Counted from the stretch's first letter, positions 21,912 through 34,324 are shown. The stretch: DNA of 64,000 nucleotides from Epinephelus fuscoguttatus (GCF_011397635.1 NC_064752.1:1319501-1383500), one strand, 5' to 3'. Notes: a model not told the origin generated them from the sequence alone. A program made the numbers and translations.

Positions 21912-24900
21912 GTAAGGTCTGTGTGCTAGCTGCTGTTAGCCGCAGCATCAGCTCAATGGCAACTTTAAAATGAAATAAAACAGGAAGCACAAACCTCCTT
22001 TAACAGGAGTCCCGAGCTCTCTGTGGACTGTAGAGAGATGTGGTGATGATGGGGGAGAGTTTGAAACGGTGGTGTAACATCTGTTAGTGATGCTGTCACA
22101 TTTACCTGCAGTAGTCTCAAAAGGTAAAATAATTTTCTACCTGTTTGTTGCTCACAAAGCGAGTTTTGATATAAATAAACCTGGTAAAATGAGCCTCAGA
22201 TCAGCTCACCGCCAACAAAACTGCCACAGTCACACCTGAATCAATCAGTAAACACAAAATTAATTTTTATTTATTTATTTTTTACATTAATAATGATCGT
22301 TTTTACACAGATGCATGAACTTAAGATAAGATAAACCTTTTTAATAAATACAAATAACAACATAAAACAACAGAAATAAAAGTGGGTTCATAAACTAAAA
22401 TAGGAGTTGATTTTTTTTCCATTTATGAGGATTATTTAACACATGCAGAGACCAAAAAATAACTTTATTTATACAGCACTTTTCATATATACATGCAGCC
22501 CAAAGTGCTTAACATGGCAAAACTGGGATGACACACAAAACAATAAAATATTAAAAAAGCAAACCAGCCAAAAAAAAGATGATTGAAACTCGATAGAATA
22601 AAAACACAGCAAGTAAATAAATAAAATAAAAATCAACAGGAGAGATAAAGGAAGGTAAAAACCAGTGGTTAAAACTTAAAAGTCAAGACAGTGATGTTAC
22701 TCCACATTAAAAGCCAGATTAAAAAGGCAGGTCTTTAATTTACGTTTAAAAATACAGAGAAACTTTACTGTTCTAATATTCAGTGGTACTGAATATCACA
22801 ATCTGGGGGGCGTAAAAACAGAAAGCGCTCTCACCAGGTCTTCTATGGGACACATGAGGAACATTTAGGAGTAAAGCAGTGGACCCTAGAGATAAACATT
22901 TTAAACATAAAATGAGGTAAATAAGGTAAAAGGGGGAAACTACACATATATACATAAAACAAACAAATAAAAGTATATACAATATCAGGAAATTAGCGGC
23001 AATAATATAATGATAATAAATTAAAAAAGAAAATGAGAATTACTTAGACATTATGTCATAGGACGTATGTAAAAATAACCCATACATTTAAATTTAAGTT
23101 AGAGGATCCATTACATAACGTGTAGGTACACACGGTAAAGTGACAGTGCTGTGATGACTAGCATGTTACAAATCAGTGTTTCTATGATGCTGTTTGTAGG
23201 GATGTCCTGATCACATTTTTTTTGCATCCGATCCGATACTTTGCAAAGCATTAAGTAAGAAAAAAAAAAAAGAAATGCATCCAAGTTGTCCCATAAGGTT
23301 TGTTTTTTATTTAAATAGTATCCAAAAAGCTTATCGGTGGTTCAGCAGCACAAAATGTAAACAAATTCAATATCTTCTTGTCTTCAACAAACAAAATAGG
23401 CCTATATCTTTATACATTGCAAAACGGAGGCAACAAAGAACAACATAGATGAAAAACCTGGCCATTTTTATTGTTTTGATTCCTCTGATCTTTTATTACC
23501 GATTCTGATTTTGTAAAGATAACGTGATCGGAGCCGATAGGATCGGGACATCCCTAGCTGTTTGGCATGTCAGATACAGGCCTCTATAGCTCAGCCCCTG
23601 CAAATATGTGCTCTAGGGCTGCAACGATTAGTCGACTAATCGACTATTAAAATAATCTGTGACTGTTTTAGTAGTCAACTAATCGGTTTGAGTCATTTTT
23701 CATATAAAAGTACCTCAGAATACTCTTACTGCAGCTTCTTACGTTCAGATATTGGCAGCTTTACACACTCTTTCATGACGGTGAACTAAAACCCTTTGGC
23801 GTGAGTACGAAACAAGACATTAGATGACATAATTTTGGGGTTTGGGAGAGACAGACCAACATTTTTCAACATTTTAACACGTTTTTCGATAAAACAATTA
23901 GTCGACTAATCGAAGAAATAATCAACAGATTAGTCGACAATGAAAATAATTGTTAGCTGCAGCCTTAATGTGCTCACCTGTTCTCTCACATAACTTAACG
24001 TGTGCTCACCTTTTTCTGACATTCAGGTGGTTTTTAGCGAGAGCCGAACAATCAGCAGAGGTCTCTTCCTCTCTGAAACAAACAGCTCGATATAAAACCG
24101 ATAAAAACACTGACGCAGTTTCCTGTTTAAAAGGTCTGTTTATCTGATGCTGCTCGTAGCAGAGGGGCTGATAACTTCAGTGGCCAATGCAAAAATGTGA
24201 ATGTCCCAATCTAGATCCAGTGTTAACGGTTTTGATTGTTATTCAATTCATTGTGCAGCTGTAACGTTAGCTGATAGAGGCAGTGAATGTTTGGCATTTT
24301 TGCTGGAAAATAGACTGAAATCATTTATCAACAATCAAAATGGGTGCAGATTAATTTCTGATTGCTTATTGTTTCAGCTCTCTATATTATATTGATCTAT
24401 TTCCCAGTTTCAAACCCACTTTTTGACGTGTTAAAGTTTGTTAAACCACGGTTTGAAAACTAGATATTTTGTGGACTTTATTTCTACAAGAGTAAAAAGA
24501 GGAGATGTTCCTTGTAGTAAACAAGAGAATATCTAACTGAGGGAAAAGAGTATCACGTGCTGATGTTGACAGTTTGCATTTTTCTGTTAATTACTCTTTT
24601 ATCAAGCATCTGTCACTCTGCAGAAAAGTGTAATTGCTGCAACAAGTAGAGCCCGTTTGTCGGCATCAACACGTAAAGTATAAATCTGGTTATGTATTCA
24701 TGTCCGGAAACAAACACCCTCGCCCATCCAAGTATTAGTCTGAAGTGGATATTTAACAAACCACCACTCAGCAGAAATCACACAGTGTTTGACTAATGGG
24801 TTGTTTATTTGTCACCATGTTAAATCCCTCTCCGTGGCTTCCTGTGAAAAGGTGTTTAATACGTGTGTCCTCTTTGTTTCAGTGTGTATGACCTTCCTCG

Positions 24901-25055
24901 GGAAGTTTTACCAGTCACTACAGGACAACAACATAAACTTCAACAGCGGAGACATCGAGAAATTCCTCATAAAGAGCTGCAAAGATGCTAAAAGCAAAGA
25001 AAACCGCTTTGTAAGTAAATTACAGATTGAATTAGTCCTTTAGTCGCGCGCGCGC

Positions 25056-25096
<41 letters not shown>

Positions 25097-28000
25097 GGAC
25101 GTAGATGTGTAGAGTGATAGAAGTAAACTCCATATTATTAGATTTTTGTTAACTGATGTATTTTTTTATTCATTTAAGGACAAAATTGCGAAATGAAATG
25201 TTAAATGTTCGTATATGAAGTAAGATCAGTTTTAAGGTGGTGTCACACCGTGTTGAGCTTGTTTCCTGTTTTGTGTTCTTAAGCAATTCACCTCATAAAA
25301 AGTGAGTGAAAAGCAGCGACCACAGAGGAACTAAGATCAATACTGTGACCTGTAGTCAGTCTCCAGAATTAGATTTCCCACATGGGTCCATGTAGCGTTG
25401 ATGAGGCACGATGACCTCACCAAACAGTCCAATCATTAGCTTTATTGTCATGTTTACTCTTTTTTGGTTTGTTGGAAAAAAGTGTGAATGTGAAACAGGC
25501 CAGAATGTAAGGACCAAATGAACCGTGCTACAGGCGTGAAAGCCTCCGTACTGTTTGGTTATGAGACTGAGTGAAAACTCTGAGACCGTGTACACATTGT
25601 GAACCCTTTACAAACAGTCAAATGAGATTTCTTTGTCTCTGTTTCATGTGTCTAGTGTTACTACATCGGGGCAACAAGTGACGCAGCCACCAAGATGATC
25701 AACGAGGTGACCAAACCTCTCAGCTACCACGTCCCAGTGGAAAAGATCTGTGAGAAACTGAAGAAGAAGGACAGTCAGATCTGTGAACTGAAATACGGTA
25801 AGGAGAGCAGAGGAGGAAGAGTTGAGTTGCACATGCGTTATGTTGCTTTAGTTTGGCAGACACTTTTGTCCAAAGTGACTTACAGTAAGTGTAGTGGAAC
25901 CAGGTGGTAGCAGAAGCTAGAGCTAACTGAAATATCAGCCCTGAGAGATGTTTGTAGTTTTTTGAAACAAGACATAAGTGAGTAAATCTCATTGAGACGC
26001 AGTCTGAAAAGGTGGTCTGTAGCCTGAGGGGGAAGATGGGCAGTGACTCTGATGTCCTGATTTCAGTGGGGAGTTCAATCTTCCACTGTGGAGCCTGAAC
26101 AGAGACAATCGTGTGACATCGGCAGTGTTGTCTAAACGATAAAAACAGCATAACGTGTCACTTACAATCATTTACTGTCCATGTTACATGGTGGCTGATC
26201 TCATCTTCTGCTTGGAGGGTAAAGGTGCGGACACACCAAATCGACATCAAAGAACTAGTGACGTTGAAAGCCACCTGTTGCGTCGTCTACGTCGCCCCAC
26301 GTCGCCCTGTGTCAGTTGCATTTGAACACACTACACGGACTACATCCGACGGCCAAGTAGCACGTACGTTCTGCGCCTGCGTGAGAGAGAGCGGAGTGAG
26401 AGAGTGGTACATCCTGTCAGCCGAGGGGTTTCCTATCTGTGCAGCCGAGCACCGCAGCACCTCCACGGACTATTACATCCAGACGGTCCCGGTGTTTCCT
26501 CCGCAGGCTCCACTTCACTCAGCTGCCCGATAAACCCGCTGCTTCTTCCCACTTTAACCTGAATAACAAACCAGGGCTCGGTGCTCCGGTTGGATCCAAA
26601 CGGAGAGCCGGGGCTAGCTCAGAGACTAGCGGAGGCTAACTGGCTGTGCTTCCCTCCGGTCATGCTGCGGCTAACGCTCCGCTAGCCGCTCCCAGCTAGC
26701 TCCGGTTTGTTATTCAGGTTAAAGTGGGAAGAAGCAGCAGGTCTGTGGGGCAGCTGAGTGAAGTGGAGCCTGAGGAGGAAGCACCGGTTAGCCCCGGTTT
26801 CACTACAGGCAGATTCACTCGCTACAGGGGTGAGGAAATAAAACCTGAACAGCCAATCAGAGTGATCTCTCTCACTGACGAGCTCCGCCACGGATTCAAC
26901 ATGCTCAATTGGCCGAAAAGCCGCAGACGCCGAAGTGCCGACGGTGCGGGACACACCGCAAAAACTAGACCGGCAGACGCTCACTGACGGCCCGACTTTG
27001 GTCTCGGCCGTCCGTCGGCTTGGTGCGTCAGGGTCTTAAGGAGCTCCCAGACCTCTTGTTTTCTCAATTTTTGGACATTTTGGGCTGCTGTTCTTTTTTA
27101 AGATAGCTGCTAACTGCTGCTAGCTGCTTCTTATATCTCCTGGCAGAGGGTCACACACATAACACATTGTCAAAACTTCACACCCATCCTGTCCATGGTC
27201 CCACCCTGCCGGCCGACCCTTTTACACAGACGTCAATTCAGCACTGGCAACACCTCCACCGCTGGCTTTAAGGCGAGACAACTCTGTCTCCCTGCTGCAT
27301 TCTTAATTTTTATGCAGAATAGCAAGGCAGCATAAAGGCTCAGTATTCCCGCCATGAACAGGGGCTTCTGTCACATCCTCTGCGGCTGGCTTAATGTGAG
27401 AAAAGCAGAGAATGGTGAGGCAGAATGAAGTGTAGCATTCCCACCTTGAACAGGCTGTATGAAAGAGAGCGTTCTTATTGTCTCATCACCCCAAAAAAAT
27501 GTGATTTTTCAAGTAAACTAACACAGCGTGCACCGTGCGCATCTTCCCAATTCTATTGAAATCTGATCTTCGTGTTGTTTTTGGCTCTGCAGGAAATTGT
27601 GCACAGCCTGTCAGACAGGAGTTGCTCTGTAAGTCCGTTTATTAACAAACACAATGTTAGCTTTTTCGGGCTCCAGCTTCCCAACGGTGATCGCACAGCG
27701 GAGACGCTCTGTTTTTATCGCCAGAGCCAGAGTCGATATTCACTCTGGAGCAAACCCCCGTCACTCCTCTCAGCTGTCGGGAAATAAGACACAGGACTTC
27801 TGCTGGTCTCCAGGAGCTTCAGCATTTATTTCTGCACAGACCGCAAACTCCACTGTACCTTCACTGCTACGTGATCATTCTGTGCAGCTGGTCTCCAGAT
27901 GACCTACACTGCTCTTATCACAATAATATTGGGTGAATCATTTTGTCGTGTTGCTCATGACCAATGTAATACAAGGTGGATTTAGCTCCATGATGCTGTC

Positions 28001-29034
28001 AGCACAGGCTGCTGATCAAGGCTACTTTAACAGAACGTTTCATAATGACAAAAGTCAGTTCAGCAGGTTAAAATAAATAAAATCAACTGAGTTCAAGCTC
28101 GCAAGCACCTGGATAATCACCTGGGCTGCCTCCCTGGTGATTACAGGTTATAGATTAATCTTGGTGTTGTAGAGGCGACTGACAGGGGGCTGACAGTTCG
28201 CCAACATCATGGTGTTGGGCAGGTCTAGTTTAGGGGACGTTTCCCCTTGGAGGAACACAGGGTCAGTCTTGAGCTTTAGGTGGTGCCTTAATATCCACTC
28301 TGAGATTTCAACCAGGAACGCACTGATGTGTGGGCGGCAGCAGCAGCGTAGCAGTGGTAGAAGTCATGTGAGTGTATGACAGCAACAAATGTCTCTGTGT
28401 AGGTGTTCTATCATAGATGAATAATGTATTAAACCCAGCAGTTGTATTTCTCCAAATGCATTTATGAATGCAAGGCAATAATAAAAAATTAATTAATACG
28501 AGCTGAGCTGGCAGTAAGAATATTAAATTTGGCTGCTAAAATTCATAAGCACCAAGCATGAATAATGAAGGCGATGAGAAACTGTGGAAAATACCACCTT
28601 GCTGTCTCTTCTTCATATCCTGGGACTTTCTTCTGCTTGTGCCATATCATTGATAGAAGACAGATGAGCGAATGCATTGAAAGCTACCCTCAGTAACATT
28701 TGGTGTCACCCAGTAGAACGCATCGTGTGAATCTTGAGATCTGACTGCACGAGACAAACAGCTAGAGGTTGAAAACTCTACGGGGCACCGTTTAAAGATT
28801 ACAGCTGTAAAGGCGTCATTTTGTGTCTTTTCCTGTGTTTCCCACGTAGACAAACAGCTGGACCTGACCACAGTCGACCTGAAAAAGCTTAAAGTAAAGG
28901 ACCTGAAGAAGATTCTGGAGGAGTGGGGCGAGTCCTGCAAAGGCTGCGCCGAAAAGACCGACTTCATCCGCAAAATCACAGAGCTCATGCCCAAGTACGC
29001 TCCTGCGGCTGCCAAAGCACGGACAGAACTGTAA
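21824..29034 (+). CDS. manf: manf, mesencephalic astrocyte-derived neurotrophic factor
   Basis: Four coding exons, 21824-21911, 24883-25010, 25656-25797 and 28850-29034, join in phase to 180 residues. Human MANF has about 182. A signal peptide ([20 protein letters not shown]) precedes the mature protein. All eight family cysteines are present, including the N-terminal CEVC and the C-terminal CKGC motif. Exon 3 is nearly identical to mammals ([27 protein letters not shown]), and the C-terminal SAP-like domain reads [19 protein letters not shown]. The protein ends RTEL, an ER-retention-type tail like the mammalian RTDL. MANF is a luminal ER and secreted stress protein that interacts with BiP. 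The paralogue cdnf is the alternative, but the exon 3 and 4 sequence and linkage to rbm15b favour manf. The promoter has an ERSE-II. Confidence 0.97.
21912..23196 (+). other. manf intron 1, left part, with a LINE tail
   Basis: The intron holds an antisense L2-type LINE 3' region at about 22455-22860: ACTTTATTTATACAGCACTT, then CAATCTGGGGGGCGTAA and AAGCGCTCTCACC, which are reverse-strand ORF2 C-terminal remnants. TAAGATAAGATAAAC near 22324 is another LINE-like tail. The rest is AT-rich and unassigned. Confidence 0.5.
23197..23556. mobile_element. hAT-type MITE in manf intron 1 (TAGGGATGTCC family)
   Basis: The inverted ends are TAGGGATGTCCTGATC and GATCGGGACATCCCTA, with a perfect 8-bp duplication GCTGTTTG at 23189-23196 and 23557-23564. 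It is 360 bp without coding capacity. GATCCGATACTTTGC-like subterminal motifs are typical of this fish hAT family. Confidence 0.92.
23614..23967. mobile_element. hAT-type MITE in manf intron 1 (TAGGGCTGCAACGATTAG family)
   Basis: The ends TAGGGCTGCA and TGCAGCCTTA are inverted, with subterminal copies of GATTAGTCGAC at both ends. A perfect 8-bp duplication ATGTGCTC lies at 23606-23613 and 23968-23975. It is 354 bp, non-coding, and only 57 bp from the previous, unrelated hAT MITE. Confidence 0.92.
23976..24882 (+). other. manf intron 1, right part
   Basis: Nothing recognised apart from ordinary intron sequence. The exon 2 acceptor at the right end has a good polypyrimidine tract (TCCTCTTTGTTTCAG). 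Confidence 0.4.
24883..25010 (+). CDS. manf: manf exon 2
   Basis: The acceptor is TTTCAG before 24883 and the donor is GTAAGT after 25010. The exon encodes the CEVC motif (first base supplied by exon 1), then [13 protein letters not shown] through KSKENRF, and ends in phase 0. It forms most of the N-terminal saposin-like domain. Confidence 0.95.
25045..25095 (+). repeat. (CG)n(TG)n microsatellite in manf intron 2
   Basis: About seven CG units run directly into about eighteen TG units, starting 35 bp after the exon 2 donor. It is fully alternating purine-pyrimidine sequence. Confidence 0.9.
25656..25797 (+). CDS. manf: manf exon 3
   Basis: The acceptor is GTCTAG before 25656 and the donor is GTAAGG after 25797. 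The exon encodes [18 protein letters not shown] through [16 protein letters not shown] plus one base of the next codon. This is the most conserved part of the family, with three of the eight cysteines. Confidence 0.95.
26215..27045. mobile_element. CpG-rich foldback element in manf intron 3
   Basis: About 830 bp with near-palindromic ends (AAGGTGCGGACACACCAA and TTGGTGCGTCAGGGTCTTAA). A strong internal hairpin has its left arm at about 26500-26574 and right arm at about 26703-26778, sharing GGTTTGTTATTCAGGTTAAA-type sequence, with about 130 bp of loop. It is much richer in GC and CpG than the surrounding intron. It looks like a non-autonomous DNA transposon; the TTAA at the right end could be its target. 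Frames at 26225-26987 are fragments without domains. Confidence 0.65.
27046..28849 (+). other. manf intron 3, remaining part
   Basis: No feature supported. Short frames at 27572-27902 have no recognisable domain. The acceptor before exon 4 reads TTTCCCACGTAG. Confidence 0.4.
28850..29034 (+). CDS. manf: manf exon 4 with stop codon
   Basis: It encodes [18 protein letters not shown], the CKGCAEK motif, [16 protein letters not shown] and the TAA stop at 29032-29034. This is the C-terminal SAP-like domain followed by the ER-retention-type tail. Confidence 0.95.
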
Positions 29035-29575
29035 TGAGGAACAAAAACACATTCACACAGCTTTGGACTTGACTTGGACCAGACTGCTATCCAGTGAGGA
29101 GGAGGAGGAGGAGGAGGAGGAGGAGGAGGGGGGACCAGGAGAGGAGGAGGGGAGTTTTGTCTGACATGTTTGTCTCAGTCTTTTGGGTTTTGGGCGGTGT
29201 TCACTCATCTGGTAACGCTACACTGATTCAGAAGTATAGATATTGGTGTGTACACGTGAGGCCACTGAACAGTGTTTGCAACAGTCGTCAGATTTAAGGT
29301 TGGGGAGGAATTCATACAACAGGAGCACTGATTAATGGGAACAGGTTTTCTGCTTACACAGTACGCTGGCTTAAAACGTGACTGATCCTCCAACAGGGTC
29401 AGTACACACAAATTGATAGTTGTTAGTGGAATCAAGTCATAGAGCAGTGAGCAGCTGTGCCGGAGCAGTTGGAGGTTAAGTGGCAGCTTGAGCATGTTTA
29501 TTAGTCACTGTACAGTTTCCACCCCTTTTTCAGCCTCTGCCGACACCACCCGACAAGATCTTGATGCCGAGTTAA
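29035..29575 (+). other. manf 3' region with a (GGA)n tract
   Basis: Immediate downstream sequence, probably 3' UTR. A GAG/GGA run lies at about 29095-29128, only 60 bp past the stop. No gene recognised. Confidence 0.45.
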
Positions 29576-30925
29576 GACTGTATAAAAGACGTGGACGTAG
29601 CCTCTGGGTCTGTGAAGTGAAGCAGAAGTGCCTTAAACCTGCAGACACTCTAATTGCCAGCAGGGGGCGACTCCAGTCCAATTGTATAGACGTCTATGAG
29701 AAAAGGCGTCTACGTCTCACCTGTTTGTTACCTCAGTAAACATTTTCCCAAAGAGTTTATGGTCTCAATTACTAGTTCCAAGCCTTCTTCAACACAGCTT
29801 GATGTTCGTTTTATAAATTATGGTCCCACGTAGAGTCAAATGGACGATTGCGCTGGGCTATGCTTCAGGGCGTGGCTCACCTGTGATTGACAAGTGACTA
29901 CCATGGTGAGTCAATCAGGATAGAGCTGTTACAATAATTTTCTTCCCCGGTTTCACCCTCTCGTCCAAGTAAGGCGCCCGGGAACGCTGCTCAGCCTTGC
30001 TTCTGTTTTCCTCCAGTGGCCACTCGCGGTATTGCAGCAAGAAAATCCCCTGCAGCCTTTAGGCCACCGTTGTAAAAGAGCCGTCTGTAAAACCATCGAC
30101 AGGACGCCTTGAACTGCAAAATAGATCAATTATGACTCTTTTTATTATACATTTTTCATCCATGGAGGTTTTATATTTTTAAAATTTTCTTCCAGGCTAA
30201 AATTTATGATGTCATCACAGTGCAGAGTCTGTGGGCAGAGTGGGAACTCGTGGGCGGAGCAGGCGGGAGAAACACTACTGCGCATATTCAGTGGGTTGTA
30301 AAACAAGAAGCTAGAAACCTTTGGCATATATGCCGTGGATGTACCTGATACAGCGTTGGCGGCAGGCCCTCATTCATTCCTGTAAAAGTTGCTCAGTGGT
30401 GCATGAAGCCAAAAATCTCTGAACCAGATGACCGGCGCTACTTCTGCATCACTGGGCATATACAGCTTGTGCACTAAAGACTTTCACAGCTACTTCTGGT
30501 TTAGCGCTACGCTGACTTGATTAATCTTGTGGCTCTTCTAGACCTCCCAAATGGATCAAATGAAAGTGTAACAAGCCACTTCACAGGGGTTGTGAGGCTT
30601 TAAAAAAAAGGATCTATCAATTTACAGACGTCTCTTTTCCAATGTAGGGCTAAGAGGAAAAGTCGTTCAGGGACCAATGACATCACGTGACGAACTCAGG
30701 ATCACCGTTGCACTTCCTGGGGGGCCTAATATACGCAAGCAATTCTCACTGGACTGAAAAGGCTCCATCCTTAGGTTCAGCATCCAGTTCTAGTAATACA
30801 TCCATGGTCCAAATATGGTCACTTCTGGCCCAGAAAAGAAAAACAAAGATGGTGATGGCCAAAAGGCTTCAAAACAGTAGTCCAGGTGACGTCACAGTGG
30901 CTGCGTCCGCTTGTTTTATACAGTC
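29576..30925. repeat. foldback dispersed element downstream of manf
   Basis: The ends AGACTGTATAAAAGACGTGG and the right-hand TTGTTTTATACAGTCT are inverted repeats. The inner sequences (GGACGTAGCC; GGTGACGTCACAGTGGC) belong to a common fish repeat family that also left a fragment at 1875-1985. A target duplication is not clear. Confidence 0.6.
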
Positions 30926-31542
30926 TGAGATGCTTTTTGGAAAGTTGTCATGTTTTAAAGAATGTGTTTCATTTCCTCCGACTTTTCCCTGATTTCCATG
31001 CCATCCTGTCGAGGAGGATGAGGAACACTGATGTTGATGAACCCCATACTGATGCTTAAAGGGAAGCCTGTCTTAAAACAAACCGACACACTGTACTGTT
31101 AAAAGAATAATCTGTAGCTGTGACTCCTCTTGTTGATACGGCTCCTCGAGGAGTCTGATGTGATCAAAACCCACTGTCCTGCTCTGTGCAGAATCTAATT
31201 TAAAGTTTATCTGGGGTGAATTTGAAGCTTCAGCTAAACGTAAGAACACATTTTGACATAAAATGAGAGCTGTGTGTTTTGTCCCCAGTGTGAACAGGAG
31301 GATTACGGCAACCAACAACAGTTGCGGTGTACTTACAGGCATGTGAGTGTTGTGCTAAGATAGACTTGGAAAGAAGAGTGAACCTGTCCTTTGAGGCCCA
31401 TGACCACTCTACTGTAGAGACATCCAGACCTGCAGCACTCTCCCTTTTTAACCTCCGACTTAGTCTTTTTTTTAATTTTCAGTTGACGTCACCTGTATTC
31501 CAACAAATTGTGCCATTGTTTTTTTTTTTGTTTGTTTGTTTT

Positions 31543-31548
31543 TAATAA
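31543..31548 (+). terminator. candidate manf polyadenylation signal
   Basis: AATAAA following a T-rich run, about 2.5 kb past the stop. It is the first perfect signal I noticed on the plus strand after manf. If used, the 3' UTR would include the foldback element at 29576-30925; a shorter 3' UTR with a variant signal is quite possible. Confidence 0.3.
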
Positions 31549-32519
31549 ACTTGTTTTCTGTGTTTCATTCATGACAGCAGCACCACGTGGCCTCGCCAGT
31601 AATCCACATTTTTATGGAAATGATTCAACCAATAACACGTGAGGCGCAACATAACAAGTGTTTGTGTCAGTGGTTTATTAGGAGGTACGGCACGGAGTAT
31701 GGGTGACATATGTTAAAGTACATTTAGCTAGTCTTTGACACGTGAGGGTACACCAGCCCTTCTGGCAGCGACGTAAGAAATATTTAGGTAAGATATTTAT
31801 TGAGGATTTCTTTTTTTTTTTTAAGATTATCTTCTTTCATTTCTTGACTGTTGTTTCCTGGCTTTCTTTAATTTGACTGATGCATCCCAGACGGTTTCTG
31901 TAGTGCTGATGTTAGTGTTGTGAACCTTGTAAATCATGAAATAACGCCTCCTGCTGTCCACCTTCCACTTCCAGGCAGCGCTGGGATCAGCTGCAGTACC
32001 ATCTAATCAGGAATTGGATAGTAGGACATTTAAAATAATAATAAGAAAATTGTTTTGGGTGGTAACAAACGTTGAAAATGTCTGACCCCACTCACCCACC
32101 CCTCTCACAAATTCAGCTGTGTAAGAATATCGCAGACTCGTGTCTTTCCAAAGGGATAGATGTTTTATTGTTAGTTGTGAGCTAATGTGTACTTAAAAAA
32201 GAAACAGGACAAAGGTTTGTGAGGCTCGATGAGACTTGATATGGGAAATGAAAACTTAAAATATGCTGTTGTTTCACATTGACCTTTTCATTTAAGGCCC
32301 AGTCATTTGTTACAACTGTACTATTCTACTTTTTCATTAAAATATGAAAAAGAAACCTGTTGTTTAATGATTTTTTAAATATTTCAGTAGTGAGACGGGT
32401 TAGTTGTAATAAAATGTTTATACTTTGTACTTAGTGAATCAAATATTGTCTTAAAACTGTTTCTAAACTACATCTGAAGGACAGTTCAGGTATATAATGT
32501 GCACAAATGTTCTGTATTT
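31549..32519. other. intergenic DNA, nothing recognised
   Basis: Spacer between manf and rbm15b without a recognisable gene or repeat boundary. Confidence 0.35.
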
Positions 32520-33240
32520 AAAGGTCCAGTGTGAAGGATTTGATTTAGGGGGAAACAGGCAGAAATGGAGCATGATATAAGCATGTTTTCTTTATTACAC
32601 GTTCTCAGTGGGTGTTGGCCTCCACCAGGGTTGTCTTTTGTCACCGATCCTGTTTGTAATCTTCATGGACAAGATCTCAAGGTGCAGCCAGGAGGAGGAA
32701 GGGGTCCGGTTTGGGGATCTCAGAATTGCATCCCTGCTTTTTGCAGATGATGTGGTTCTGTTGGCTTCATCACACTGTGACCTCCAGCGTGACCTGGGAC
32801 GGTTTACAGTAAGTGGGGAGCGGTTGGGATGAGAGTCAGCACCTCCAAACCTGAGGTCATGGTTCTCTCCTGCAAGACAATTGCTCCCTCTGGGTTTGGG
32901 GAGAGTTACTGTCCCAAGCAAAGGAGTTAAAGTATCTCAGGGTCTTGTTCACAAGTGAGGGTGGAGTGAAATGGACAGGCTGTTTGGTGCCACGCCGGAC
33001 TGTCGTGGTGAAGAGAAACCTGAGCCAGAAGGCAAAGCTTTACTGGTCCAGCTACATGCCAACCCTCACCTATGGTCATGAGCTCTGGGTAGTGACTGAA
33101 AGAATCAGATCGCAGATATAAGCGGTTGAAATTAGTTCACTTAGAAGGGTGTCTGGGCTTGGCCTTAGAGATAGGGTGAGGAGCTCGGACATGTGGAGGG
33201 AGCTCAGAGTAGAGCTGCTGCTATTCTGACTGAAAGGAGG
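32520..33240 (+). mobile_element. repeat stub followed by a LINE reverse transcriptase fragment
   Basis: 32520-32600 begins with the AAAGGTCCAGTG repeat. From about 32608 the sequence encodes a decayed non-LTR reverse transcriptase: a GxxQGCLLSPILF motif, MDKISRCSQ, and the catalytic FADDVVLLAS box. Later segments, in shifting frames, match the KxKLYWSxxxPTLTYGHELW region. There are several stops and frameshifts, so it is dead. Family is uncertain. Confidence 0.75.
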
Positions 33241-34320
33241 ATTTCAAGTCATGGTAGATAATCAGAGTCCTAATGGTGTAGTATTTAAAATGAATGTCCC
33301 AGCCCCCATGTGAGTTTTCTTTGAGACCATTTGCACTCATTATATAAAACCTAACATTTAAAGTATCTTAAGTAGACGTTAAACAAAATGCTGACTTTTT
33401 GTTTTCATTAACAAATGTTTTGTGTGTAAATGACCCTTAGTTGAGCATAGAATTTAAATGCTTACAAAATACATACCCAAGACAAACCAACAACAAATTA
33501 CACAATATTTAATATCATATTTAATCTATATAATTTATATAATATTTAAGGCTTTACACATTCTGTTTTCATTGCTTTACCATTCTTCAGTCTGTGTAAT
33601 GTTTCAACATAGTGTCAAAATTCTCTTTTCAGTTTATGTATGTGTGGCTTTGTTTTAGGCCATTTACATTTGTGAATATAAAATGTTCCAAATAAAATAA
33701 AGAGGTTCAAAAGAAACATTTTTTTGCAATCAATAAAACACGTATCATGAAAAAGAAATACAGTGTCTCTTTTTAAAAAAAATAATCAAATATTTGAACC
33801 AGTCAACATCTTAAAGAAATGTTCTAGATATATACAAAATAAATGTTACAAATAATTTCAATTTCATAATTACAAAACGCACATTTTCCATCAGTTCACC
33901 TCTGAATCTAGAGAGCACCTGCTTTACAGAATAATGTATAAATGTAAATGTATAATTTTAAGTGAGACTTCTGATTTTGTGGGTGTCACAATATTTCTCA
34001 AAGTTCCAGTCCGACAATTATCACTTAAGAAACTTTACTGAACAATTTAGATTTACAACAATAAGATAAGATAAATATTATCAAAGTAAACTGGCATGAA
34101 ACTGGGTAGAAAAGAAAAAACAGAAAACGAAAAAAAGAATGTCAGCCCCAAATAAGGGACAAAATAAAATAGTTAACAGAAAAAATAAATAAATAAATAA
34201 AGATGAAAATAAATAAAACATAAATTAATAAAATAATACAAAACAAAGTTATTTGGTCTTTATTTGAAAGTGAACCGTTTTTATTTTCAGGTTTCAGTCC
34301 GAAAATTATTTTAGTGTCCA
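33241..34320. other. AT-rich spacer upstream of rbm15b
   Basis: AT-rich with an (AAAT)n run at about 34170-34220. No gene recognised. Confidence 0.4.
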
Positions 34321-34324
34321 AAAT

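Noticed and set aside
26225-26987. Open frames of about 100 residues in manf intron 3
   Set aside because: They lie in a CpG-rich foldback element, and similar peptides arise from both arms of its hairpin.
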